Source: Vibrionaceae bacterium
Lineage (GTDB): Bacteria; Pseudomonadota; Gammaproteobacteria; Enterobacterales; Vibrionaceae
NCBI GenBank assembly: GCA_018222805.1
Contig: JAAEZQ010000016.1
Location: forward strand, 30,365 to 94,364
Length of the DNA stretch: 64,000 bases
Direction: 5' to 3'
Position numbers and translations under genes: made by a program. Below are positions 7,195 through 15,255 of this stretch, one piece after another. The notes beneath the pieces were generated by a model, which was not told where the DNA came from, made no database searches, and saw only the letters and a list, made by a program, of their open reading frames with translations. Numbering within the stretch: the first letter of the stretch is position 1; every line of letters starts with the position of its first letter.

Positions 7195-8651
7195 TGAGTA
7201 TGCGTAACTTTATTTTACTTTTGTTAGTAGTAAGTTTTAATTCGTTCGCCGATATGAAAACAAACGGTCATAGATATGGTGGTTCATTTGGTTCTTCATA
7301 CGAGGCATCTTGTGATGACGCCTATAGTAAGTTTTCAGAATGGGCGTCTCATTATTCCGTTAAAGTAAACAGACTCTCCTTTCAAAGTGCGAACCTTTTT
7401 GTTGAGTCTACTGGTGCAAAAACATTTACTTGCTTATTGATTGCTATTTATGGTGTTCCGCCAAAAGGTGAGCCCAATGATTCTTGTCATTTGGATGATT
7501 CTTGTGACAGGCCCAGACCGCCACAAGAACCAGAAGAACCACCTTCGTGCGATGACCCTGAGTTACAAAAACAAATACAACACGCGCATCATGCCTGCAA
7601 ATTATCCATGCCTGAGAGTGAGTTCTTCGCCAACGTGTTTAAATGGTGGTGTGAGAACGGTGACGTTTATACCTATTGCGGCCATGAGCCTAAGCACTGT
7701 ATTCAAGGTTTAACCTGTACCAAACCAGACGATGATGTTCCCGTTTGTAACCCAGATAAACAGGAATGCGAACTTCCAGAGCCTGACCCCGACACACCAG
7801 GAACACCAGAAACCCCAATTCCTGATCTTGAAATCGAAAAGCCAGAAGAGCCGCCAGAAAATTATTGCGAACTCTTTCCTGAAATGTGTATCGAGCCTGA
7901 GTTGCCAGACGATCCCGATTTGCCTAACCCAGACCCTGACGTTCCTAACGACCCAGACCAAACAGCGAATAATCTTTTAGAAAATATTCATACCACTTTG
8001 GATAGCTTCCGCACTAACTCGATGCTCGATAACGGAAAAGACGGCCGCTGGCAGCAACACATGTTAGGCCAAGTTCGAGCCATGCTTAAAGCATTAGAAG
8101 ATGGCATTAAGGTTAGCGGCGGTGGCGGTGGCAGTGAAGCTGGAATGGCAGCATTAGGTGATAAGTTGGGAGACAAGTTGGATGAGATTAAGTGCGAACT
8201 TGCCGAAGACTGCGAAGGCCAAGAAGAAAAGGAAAAGCCAAGCGCCAAAGTCGATTGTAAACAAAGCATTTTTGAATGTAAGGGCGATGTCATTCAGTGC
8301 ACACTGTTAAAAATTCAGTACGAAGATACTTGCCCCGTTGAGCAGCTGGGCGAACTCAAAGAAAAAATGGATGAACTCTTTGCTTCGGATAGAACTGATC
8401 AACTTGTTGAGAAAGATCCTATCGACTTTTCAAAGATTGATTCGAAATACCTGTCTAACGGTGTCTCGTTTGGTAACGCCAATTGCCCCGCTTCAGAGAG
8501 CGTCACCATTAACCATTTTGCAGGCAGTACCACGGTTGAAATCTCTTACGAACCCGCTTGTCACTATGCGCGAATCGCTGCGCCTATTCATGTCATTTTG
8601 GCTTGGGTTGCGGGTTTGCTTTTAATTGGTAGAACACAAGGAGCGTTCTAA
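7194..8651 (+). CDS. pIII/OrfU-like adsorption (minor coat) protein
   Basis: Signal peptide, Cys-rich domains, Pro/Asp/Glu-rich linker, GGGGGS linker, C-terminal TM anchor; position upstream of pVI and Zot. Confidence 0.82.
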   Translation: MSMRNFILLLLVVSFNSFADMKTNGHRYGGSFGSSYEASCDDAYSKFSEWASHYSVKVNRLSFQSANLFVESTGAKTFTCLLIAIYGVPPKGEPNDSCHLDDSCDRPRPPQEPEEPPSCDDPELQKQIQHAHHACKLSMPESEFFANVFKWWCENGDVYTYCGHEPKHCIQGLTCTKPDDDVPVCNPDKQECELPEPDPDTPGTPETPIPDLEIEKPEEPPENYCELFPEMCIEPELPDDPDLPNPDPDVPNDPDQTANNLLENIHTTLDSFRTNSMLDNGKDGRWQQHMLGQVRAMLKALEDGIKVSGGGGGSEAGMAALGDKLGDKLDEIKCELAEDCEGQEEKEKPSAKVDCKQSIFECKGDVIQCTLLKIQYEDTCPVEQLGELKEKMDELFASDRTDQLVEKDPIDFSKIDSKYLSNGVSFGNANCPASESVTINHFAGSTTVEISYEPACHYARIAAPIHVILAWVAGLLLIGRTQGAF

Positions 8652-8980
8652 TGGGTTACTTCATTTCTTTTCTTTCGGCGACTGTGCTTCCATTGCTGCC
8701 GTCTATCTTTCGAACCATTGCAACGTATGTTGCCATTTCCATTGGTTTTGGTCTGGTCGCTTATACCGGAACAAATGAGTTTCTCGATATGCTGGCCGAT
8801 TACATTCAAGCCAATATATCAGGCGTTCCTGCGAAAGTGGCGCAACTTATGGCACTTGCCGCTATTGATACCTGCATTAACGTGATCCTCTCCTGCCTTG
8901 TTTTCTCATTCACGCTGAACGGCTTGATGGGGGCAACCGGTTATCGTCCTTCATGGCGTAAACCTGTTAGTCCAGTATAG
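8651..8980 (+). CDS. pVI/Ace-like phage assembly protein (DUF2523-like)
   Basis: Multi-TM ~109 aa; TAATG overlap with the pIII-like ORF; immediately upstream of Zot. Confidence 0.8.
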   Translation: MGYFISFLSATVLPLLPSIFRTIATYVAISIGFGLVAYTGTNEFLDMLADYIQANISGVPAKVAQLMALAAIDTCINVILSCLVFSFTLNGLMGATGYRPSWRKPVSPV

Positions 8981-8991
8981 GAGTTTGACTG

Positions 8992-10323
8992 ATGTTTTTC
9001 GCTTTTAGTGGTGGCGTGGGAACGGGTAAAACACTCCACGCCGTCAAGACGCTCATTGAGAAGGACGAATTTATTGGCCGCCCTATTTTCTATCATGGCG
9101 TGCGCGTTCTTCTCTTGGATTACTCCGTGTGTGACAGCTTTCAAGGTTGGTTCTACGGGATTCACTGGCCTGCAAACAATCACAACAAAGCACTCGAAAA
9201 GAAGGTACTGAGAATCGAGGATGAGGGACGACTGGCTGAACTCGAAGACTTCCCGTATCTGGCCTATCAGTTCTCTAAGCACAATCCTGTCGAGCAATGG
9301 TTGTTCTGGTACAAAAAGACCGCCTCTAAGAAACGACTCGCGCACCTTCAGGAAGCACTGGACGTACTCGAAATCGATGAATCCGAGCTTGAAGCCTCGC
9401 ACATTGTTGAGTTGGGGCTGTCTTGGCAAAGCTTTGATAACCCGCTTGAGATCCACAAACTTCCGGCGGGTTCGGTTATCTTCGTTGATGAGGTCCAAAA
9501 CATTTGGCCGCCTCGTGGTGGTAGCAGCAAACCAACGGATGCGCTCAAGTGGATGACAAAGAGCCGTCACGGTGGTTCAGATTTGGTGTTTGTCTCTCAG
9601 GATTTTCGAGACGTTGACCAAATCATACGCCGCCGCATTCAAGCGCACATTCACCTTGAGTTTATTGGTGGTGATGCGCTGCATCGATACGAGCACATCG
9701 AAGGTATTGAAACCCCTGCCGATTTAGCCAAAGCGGAAAAGAAAAAGATTCGCCGTGATTCCAACTTTTACGGCGTTTACCTCAGTGCGATTAAACACAC
9801 TCAAAAGCCAAAGCTCGACCCTCAAATCAAAAAAGGGTTAACCATGTTCGGCTTTGTTGCGGTAGGCATGTCCATTTGTGCGTATGGGTTTTACTACTTC
9901 TATCAAAACTCGGTTGTCCAAGCGACGGAGATAGCACCCGTAGACGATTTACAGACGGCGCATGCTTCAGTCACGGGAGGAATGATAACGAATGGTTCAA
10001 TGCCTGGACAAACGAGTGAGAACTACATTACTCGCTTGCTCCCTGCTGAAGAATCACTGCCGTTCTCTGCTCCCGCCTATTACCGCTTAACTGCTGAGGC
10101 TTTGCAGTATCCACAGCTGACTTGCGTGATTAATTACTCAACGTGTTCTTGCTTCACTCAGCAAATGACCCGCTACGCCATCAACGATAACCACTGCGAG
10201 AACATTGCCCGTTATGGATACTTTGACCCCTTTGTTGAGCAACAAGAGAAAACAAGAAACCGACGCGACCGAAAAACGCACACATCTAATGGACTCAACA
10301 AAGGAGGCATTCACAATGGTTAG
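8992..10323 (+). CDS. zot: Zonular occludens toxin (Zot)/pI-like assembly ATPase
   Basis: Walker A SGGVGTGKT, Walker B 'GSVIFVDEVQNIWP', internal TM 'MFGFVAVGMSICAYGFYYFY'. Confidence 0.92.
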   Translation: MFFAFSGGVGTGKTLHAVKTLIEKDEFIGRPIFYHGVRVLLLDYSVCDSFQGWFYGIHWPANNHNKALEKKVLRIEDEGRLAELEDFPYLAYQFSKHNPVEQWLFWYKKTASKKRLAHLQEALDVLEIDESELEASHIVELGLSWQSFDNPLEIHKLPAGSVIFVDEVQNIWPPRGGSSKPTDALKWMTKSRHGGSDLVFVSQDFRDVDQIIRRRIQAHIHLEFIGGDALHRYEHIEGIETPADLAKAEKKKIRRDSNFYGVYLSAIKHTQKPKLDPQIKKGLTMFGFVAVGMSICAYGFYYFYQNSVVQATEIAPVDDLQTAHASVTGGMITNGSMPGQTSENYITRLLPAEESLPFSAPAYYRLTAEALQYPQLTCVINYSTCSCFTQQMTRYAINDNHCENIARYGYFDPFVEQQEKTRNRRDRKTHTSNGLNKGGIHNG

Positions 10324-11554
10324 GCTCTTACTGGTACTCATGCTGATTTCCCCACTGGCGAACGCTTTCGAGTCGAACCTATCCGGTAAGACCCTGAACG
10401 AGTTCTTTATTATCGCGAGTCAGACCTTCCAAAAGACGATTGTTGCTGACCCATCGATTAATGGTGATTTGAAAATCTATCAAGCCTCCGGTGCGGCGAA
10501 CTTTCGAGATGTTTGGTTTAGCGTAATGCGAGCACATAACCTTACTTACATCGAATCGAAAACCGTGATTCGAGTGCAGCCGCGTAACCAGCTGGACGCG
10601 GGCAACCTCATTACCACTCGAACCTACAGACTCGAATACATGGCAGCTGATGATTTGAAAGACTCATTAGCGCAATCACTTCGAGTGCAAGCCTCCGTTC
10701 TGGACGTTCCTGACGTCACGCATGTATCGAGCATCATTGCGGGAACGGCTTTGATGGTAACAGCGCCGCAAAACATGCACCCATCTGTCGAGGAGTTCAT
10801 TCGATACATTGATAAGCCAATGCGACAAATCAAAGTAAGAGCCGTTATCGTTGAAACCTCTCGCGGCAACCTGTCTGATTTAACCGTTGATTGGAAAGCG
10901 GGTGCAGGTGCAGTCAGTGCGGCTTTTTCTGGTGCTGCCGCTGGATTCATGAATGGTGTCCCTAACCTGTCCTCTACCAGTGACGACTTCACGGCCTTTA
11001 TCCGATACATCGAATCGAATGACAATGCGGAGATTCTGAGCCGTCCAGAACTCACCATCTTACACGGCCAAGATGGACTGATTAGCGTTGGTCAAGAACT
11101 CCCGTTTGTCACTGGTAGCTACACCACTGAATCGGATTCGAGTGATAAACCGTTCCAAACCATCGAGCGTAAAGATGTTGGGTTATCGTTGTTCGTTCAG
11201 CCGCATATTGGCGCAAATGGCAATATAAAACTCCGGATACGTCAGGAGCTAAGCCGAGTCGATAAGTCAGTAGAGGCAAGTGACATTGTAACGAGTAAGC
11301 GACAAATCGATACGGTTCTGACAGTAAAATCAGGTGATACCATCGCGCTTGGTGGCATGACTTCCAAAGAAACCCAGAACGTAGAAATCAAAGTTCCGGT
11401 TCTTGGCGATATTCCGTTCCTTGGTCTGCTGTTCCGTTCTGAATCGGAAAAGGTAGCGAGCCGAACACTCAGCATATTGCTTCATGTGGAAGAGGCACAA
11501 GGAATGGGTGACATACTTGAACTGGGGTACGTCAAAAACGCCCCGCAGGGATAA
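10316..11554 (+). CDS. Phage-encoded secretin (pIV-like)
   Basis: Signal peptide MVRLLLVLMLISPLANA; secretin C-domain 'GDTIALGGMTSKETQNVEIKVPVLGDIPFLGLLFRSE'; ORF called from 10205 but GGAGG RBS precedes ATG 10316. Confidence 0.92.
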   Translation: MVRLLLVLMLISPLANAFESNLSGKTLNEFFIIASQTFQKTIVADPSINGDLKIYQASGAANFRDVWFSVMRAHNLTYIESKTVIRVQPRNQLDAGNLITTRTYRLEYMAADDLKDSLAQSLRVQASVLDVPDVTHVSSIIAGTALMVTAPQNMHPSVEEFIRYIDKPMRQIKVRAVIVETSRGNLSDLTVDWKAGAGAVSAAFSGAAAGFMNGVPNLSSTSDDFTAFIRYIESNDNAEILSRPELTILHGQDGLISVGQELPFVTGSYTTESDSSDKPFQTIERKDVGLSLFVQPHIGANGNIKLRIRQELSRVDKSVEASDIVTSKRQIDTVLTVKSGDTIALGGMTSKETQNVEIKVPVLGDIPFLGLLFRSESEKVASRTLSILLHVEEAQGMGDILELGYVKNAPQG

Positions 11555-11559
11555 GCAAA

Positions 11560-11760
11560 GCACGAAGTGCAAGCGAGGCACCAAGCCGCCCACTAGACTC
11601 CATTGTCCCTCGTAATCGATCGGCGCGGTTAGCTCCCTTAACCCAATTAACGAGCTACCGCTCTCCTTCCTGCTAAGCCCTGCCTTGCAGAGCCTATCAA
11701 CATCAGAGGCGCGTTTTGCAACGGCAACCCACAGATATTGAAGCGCCTCGGAAACCCTCA
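11560..11760. promoter_or_regulatory. Inovirus intergenic region with several hairpins (candidate origin/packaging signal)
   Basis: GCAC-GAA-GTGC (11560-11570); GGTTAGCTC...GAGCTACC; CTGC-CTT-GCAG; GAGGCGC...GCGCCTC; no convincing ORF. Confidence 0.5.
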
Positions 11761-11827
11761 TCTCTGATTTGATGTATCACGCTAACTCATGCTCAATGAA
11801 CAGAACATAAATCAAGGGCATGTAAAT

Positions 11828-12157
11828 ATGAAAAAACTCAATATTATCCTACTGTTATCAGCTTTAACGCTTCCTAATATGGCTTATGCGGATGATTCAT
11901 CAGGAAACAAAGTAGCAGCTACCATCAAGGAAGAACTTATACGGAGTATCCGATACAACTATGAAGGTAACTCGGGTTTTTGTGATGTGATGGTTAAGAT
12001 GGATCATGTGAAGCATTACGCCATTATAAAACGAGTCTCGACGACTGGAGATGGTAAGCTTTGCAGATTCATCAAGACTCGCTTAAAGAAAGGCTCAAAA
12101 TACAGATATGATCATCCAGAGAAGCTTATTCAAATCCATATCTCTCACGCAGAATAA
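11828..12157 (+). CDS. Secreted small protein resembling TolA C-terminal domain (TolA-III)
   Basis: Signal peptide ...NMAYA; mature ~87 aa with IKEEL..., GFCDVMVKM and TGDGKLC, matching the TolA-III IK..I / KTC.LRIKL / GD.ALC pattern with two Cys at similar spacing. Confidence 0.65.
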   Translation: MKKLNIILLLSALTLPNMAYADDSSGNKVAATIKEELIRSIRYNYEGNSGFCDVMVKMDHVKHYAIIKRVSTTGDGKLCRFIKTRLKKGSKYRYDHPEKLIQIHISHAE

Positions 12158-12182
12158 ACCCCATTTACGCGGAGTCTGAAAG

Positions 12183-12554
12183 CTAATTCCTTATCTGTCG
12201 TATCGCTCTAACGTATTTCATTATTTTAGACGCAATCGCTAAGTCTGATTCCGCACCTATTTCTAATAGAGCGATACCAGTTAGGATTTCTTGGGGCGTA
12301 ACGGATTGGCCTGTCGGTAGTTCGAGTTTGTCCTTGTGCATTTTGAAGCGTCCCCACTCTTCAGAAACCGCAAGCTCTCTCCCTTTGGTCATCCTCATCA
12401 GACGTTTGCACTCAGGTGGTATCGATTCCCCCTCATCCCATGATTTAACCACCCTAACGTTCTTAAAACACAGTGTTGCCGTCTCTTCTACACTCAAACC
12501 GCACACAAATTCACGAAAAACGTAATTCTTACTCATCTTTCGAAAGTTAGTCAT
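12183..12554 (-). CDS. Phage protein, DUF3653-like, copy A
   Basis: SKNYVFREFVCGLSVEETATLCFKNVRVVKSWDEGESIPPECKRLMRM...; paralogue of 14686-15036. Confidence 0.7.
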   Translation of the reverse strand: MTNFRKMSKNYVFREFVCGLSVEETATLCFKNVRVVKSWDEGESIPPECKRLMRMTKGRELAVSEEWGRFKMHKDKLELPTGQSVTPQEILTGIALLEIGAESDLAIASKIMKYVRAIRQIRN

Positions 12555-12798
12555 ATAACCACTTAAGTTAAAAGGAAGCTTATGCCGTTTTAACTACAAA
12601 TTAAGCAACTATACAGAGATTGGTATGCGGCTCACTTCGAACAGTGTCATTAAATTTGTGGAATAGAAGTAATGTAAATTTTGTCGTTTAGAAGTAAGAG
12701 CATAAAACTTTCTAATAGATAAACTCAATGTTCATACATTGTTGATTTAGAAAAATAATGGCATTATTTGTTAGTATCTACTTGAATAGGGTTTACTT

Positions 12799-14619
12799 AT
12801 GAAAATAACAATAAGGCAAAATCATAAATCAGTTTTACAAGGTCTAGAGTTTGAATTGCCCATGTTTACTGTTTTAACTGGAGAAAATGGTAGCGGTAAA
12901 ACTCATCTATTTGAAGCGATTCAAAATACTAGAAATGCTTTAGTTACTTCAGATGATAAAATCCTAACCAATATCACTTATATACCTTTTGCCGGTTTAT
13001 CACCTGTAGTAGATCAAAAATGTGACACCAGTTTAGTTGCACAAAGAATTAAACAATTTTGGGGCCAAGTAGAGAGCTATAAAAGTGCAGTTCGTGTACA
13101 ACTGAGGAGAGAGCCATATTCAGGCCCTTTTGAGAATGACCCACTTTTAGGACAAATAGTAAACTTAAAGCATAAAGCTGTATTACTAGATATTTCAGAA
13201 AAGTTAGATATACCACCTTCAGAATTAACTGAAGATCATATAGCTGACATTGTTGACATTTCTTCCATTTCAGGGGATGGTTTTTTTAATAGCCAGTTTG
13301 CTGTTATATTTAAAACTTACCATATTAGGTATTTGGATAATAAGTTAAACCTTGTGTACCTAAATGAAGGAATAGAAAATTCACCAAGATATTTAGATAA
13401 TGACGAATTTAACGACAAGTACGGTCAACCTCCTTGGGATTTTTTAAACTCAATATTAGAAAGACTTATGCTTCCTTACGAAGTTAATAATCCTTTAAAT
13501 ACTCTTCGAGATACCACATTTATATTTAAGTTGATACATAAAGAGTCAGGAATAGAAATCGATACAAATGATTTATCAACTGGCGAAAAAACCTTGATGT
13601 CTTTAGCGTTAGCTATTTATAACTCAACATCTAGCAATGGCAAAACTGATTTCTTGATACTAGATGAGCCAGACGCACCTCTGCATCCTTCAATGTCTAA
13701 GCTAATGTTGGAAATTATAGAAGAAGAAATAGTAAATAAACATGGTATCCCTGTTTTAATATCTACACACTCACCGACAACGATTGCTTGTACACCTGCA
13801 ACAGCATTATTTAAAATATCAAAAATAGATAAATTACCAATACAATGTAATCTAAATGACTCGATGAAAATTCTTACCTTTGGCATCCCTAACTTGAATG
13901 TGTCGATAGAAAATCGACGCCAAGTGTTTGTTGAACACTTGTATGATGTAGAATATTATGAAGCACTTTTTGATATAGTTTCTCGAAAAGTAGAATTTGA
14001 AGTTTTGCCTCAGTTTTTACCTCCACATACGCTAAATGGCTCGAACTGCGATGCAGTATTAGAAATAACTAGAAAACTTCGAGATATGGGGAATAGGCAT
14101 GTATACGGCTTAATCGACTGGGATCTAACTAACGAACCAGAAGAGCAAGTTATAATACTTGGTTCCTGTAAACGTTATGCAATAGAAAATTATGTTTTCG
14201 AACCATACTTTTTAGCTTTGTATTTAATATATAAAAAGTTTTGTTCTCCAAGCGACTTAGGCCTGGATGATTGTAAATCCTACCTTGATACAACAAAGAA
14301 GATATATGAAGACTTTAATACACTTCAGTTATTAACCGATAGTGTACAGAGTATGTTGTTTCCTGAAACCGAAGAAACTGTTTATGTAGAATGCGAATTG
14401 ATAAATAAAAAACGTTTAAAAATAAATCAAAAATTTTTTACATTAAGAGGTCATAATTTGGAAGAGTTAATTAAAGAAACTTGGCCAGTATTATTTAGTG
14501 TTCGAAGTAACAATGAAGGAGATAGCTATTTAAAGAAAGATGTAATTATTACAGTGATAAATGATTTTCCGGAGCTAATATCAAATGATATTCCAGATAC
14601 ATTTTTAAAATTTAAATAG
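12799..14619 (+). CDS. AAA15/21-type ATPase fused to C-terminal DUF4435 (TOPRIM-like) domain; candidate anti-phage defence protein
   Basis: Walker A TGENGSGKT, signature LSTGEKTLMSLA, Walker B FLILDEPDAPLHP, LISTHSP; then 'VFVEHLYDVEYYEALF', 'VYGLIDWDLT', 'KRYAIENYVFEPYFL', DUF4435-type motifs. Confidence 0.82.
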   Translation: MKITIRQNHKSVLQGLEFELPMFTVLTGENGSGKTHLFEAIQNTRNALVTSDDKILTNITYIPFAGLSPVVDQKCDTSLVAQRIKQFWGQVESYKSAVRVQLRREPYSGPFENDPLLGQIVNLKHKAVLLDISEKLDIPPSELTEDHIADIVDISSISGDGFFNSQFAVIFKTYHIRYLDNKLNLVYLNEGIENSPRYLDNDEFNDKYGQPPWDFLNSILERLMLPYEVNNPLNTLRDTTFIFKLIHKESGIEIDTNDLSTGEKTLMSLALAIYNSTSSNGKTDFLILDEPDAPLHPSMSKLMLEIIEEEIVNKHGIPVLISTHSPTTIACTPATALFKISKIDKLPIQCNLNDSMKILTFGIPNLNVSIENRRQVFVEHLYDVEYYEALFDIVSRKVEFEVLPQFLPPHTLNGSNCDAVLEITRKLRDMGNRHVYGLIDWDLTNEPEEQVIILGSCKRYAIENYVFEPYFLALYLIYKKFCSPSDLGLDDCKSYLDTTKKIYEDFNTLQLLTDSVQSMLFPETEETVYVECELINKKRLKINQKFFTLRGHNLEELIKETWPVLFSVRSNNEGDSYLKKDVIITVINDFPELISNDIPDTFLKFK

Positions 14620-14650
14620 CTACTTATATGTATTTTCTTGAATAAAAGAT

Positions 14651-14681
14651 AAGGCAGATTTTTACAGAATTCTGCCTCTTT
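14651..14681 (+). terminator. Terminator-like hairpin after the AAA-DUF4435 gene
   Basis: AGGCAGA...TCTGCCT followed by CTTT; between convergent genes. Confidence 0.65.
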
Positions 14682-14685
14682 AAAT

Positions 14686-15036
14686 TCACATTAACTTTTT
14701 TAGGGCTCTGGCATATTTTAATATACGTCCTGATAATTTAACATCTGTCATTGCTCCAATCTCTAACAAAGCTATACCTGCAAGAATTTGTTGCGCACTA
14801 ACCAACTTCCCATTAGGAAGTTCTAAGCGGTCATGATGCATTTTAAACCCTACCCATAATGCAGATGAACTTAGTTCTCTTCCCTTGCTCATTCTCATAA
14901 GTCTTTTACACTCTGGAGGAATTGCTTTTCCCTTGTCCCATTCTTTGACTGTCCTCGCAGTTTTCAAACAAAGCTCAGCAGTTTCTTCAACGGATAAACC
15001 ACATTCAAATTCGCGAAAAATGTAGTTTTTAGTCAT
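14686..15036 (-). CDS. Phage protein, DUF3653-like, copy B
   Basis: About 60% identical by eye to copy A over ~116 aa. Confidence 0.7.
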   Translation of the reverse strand: MTKNYIFREFECGLSVEETAELCLKTARTVKEWDKGKAIPPECKRLMRMSKGRELSSSALWVGFKMHHDRLELPNGKLVSAQQILAGIALLEIGAMTDVKLSGRILKYARALKKLM

Positions 15037-15103
15037 TTCGCAACTCTCCGTGGTATTGTTCGTTAAAATAACAACTTACGTATTGAAACGATATTTTATT
15101 ATT

Positions 15104-15132
15104 ATTGAACATAAGTAGATATAATGCGCACT
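15104..15132. other. Degenerate dif/attR-like XerCD site
   Basis: Reverse complement AGTGCGCATTA-TATCTAC-TTATGTTCAAT: perfect XerC arm, 7-bp centre, one change in XerD arm. Confidence 0.82.
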
Positions 15133-15255
15133 GACTCATGGAAAAGCTATCTAGAAAAAGCTATTTAGAATTGGCCGGTATGAGCTATTTTAAAATGTCC
15201 TCTTATACTTATGGAAATCCATTCGTTTGAGGACATCAACCGATGCTATTCAAGT

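Larger units (their letters stand above)
3402..15132. mobile_element. Filamentous (inovirus-type) prophage integrated between dif-like sites
   Basis: Complete inovirus module order (Rep, SSB, coat, pIII, pVI, Zot/pI, secretin) bounded by two copies of the dif XerC arm AGTGCGCATTA. Confidence 0.92.

Noticed and set aside
8941-9570. 209-aa minus-strand ORF antisense to zot
   Set aside because: Overlaps the clearly coding Zot ORF with Walker motifs; a long antisense ORF is expected from codon bias.
10205-10315. Upstream extension of the secretin ORF
   Set aside because: Entirely inside zot in another frame; the real start is ATG 10316 with GGAGG RBS and signal peptide.
8992-10323. Calling this a CTXphi-type toxin island because of zot
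   Set aside because: Zot here is primarily the pI-like assembly ATPase; no ctxAB or other toxin gene is present, so no enterotoxin claim is justified.
11330-11761. 143-aa minus-strand ORF across the secretin end and intergenic region
   Set aside because: Half lies antisense to the secretin; no family-like sequence; the region is better explained by hairpins.
12555-12798. Possible internal att/dif remnant between DUF3653-A and the AAA gene, implying a tandem prophage
   Set aside because: No GCGCATTA-type arm or dif-like core found on either strand here; only one set of structural genes exists.
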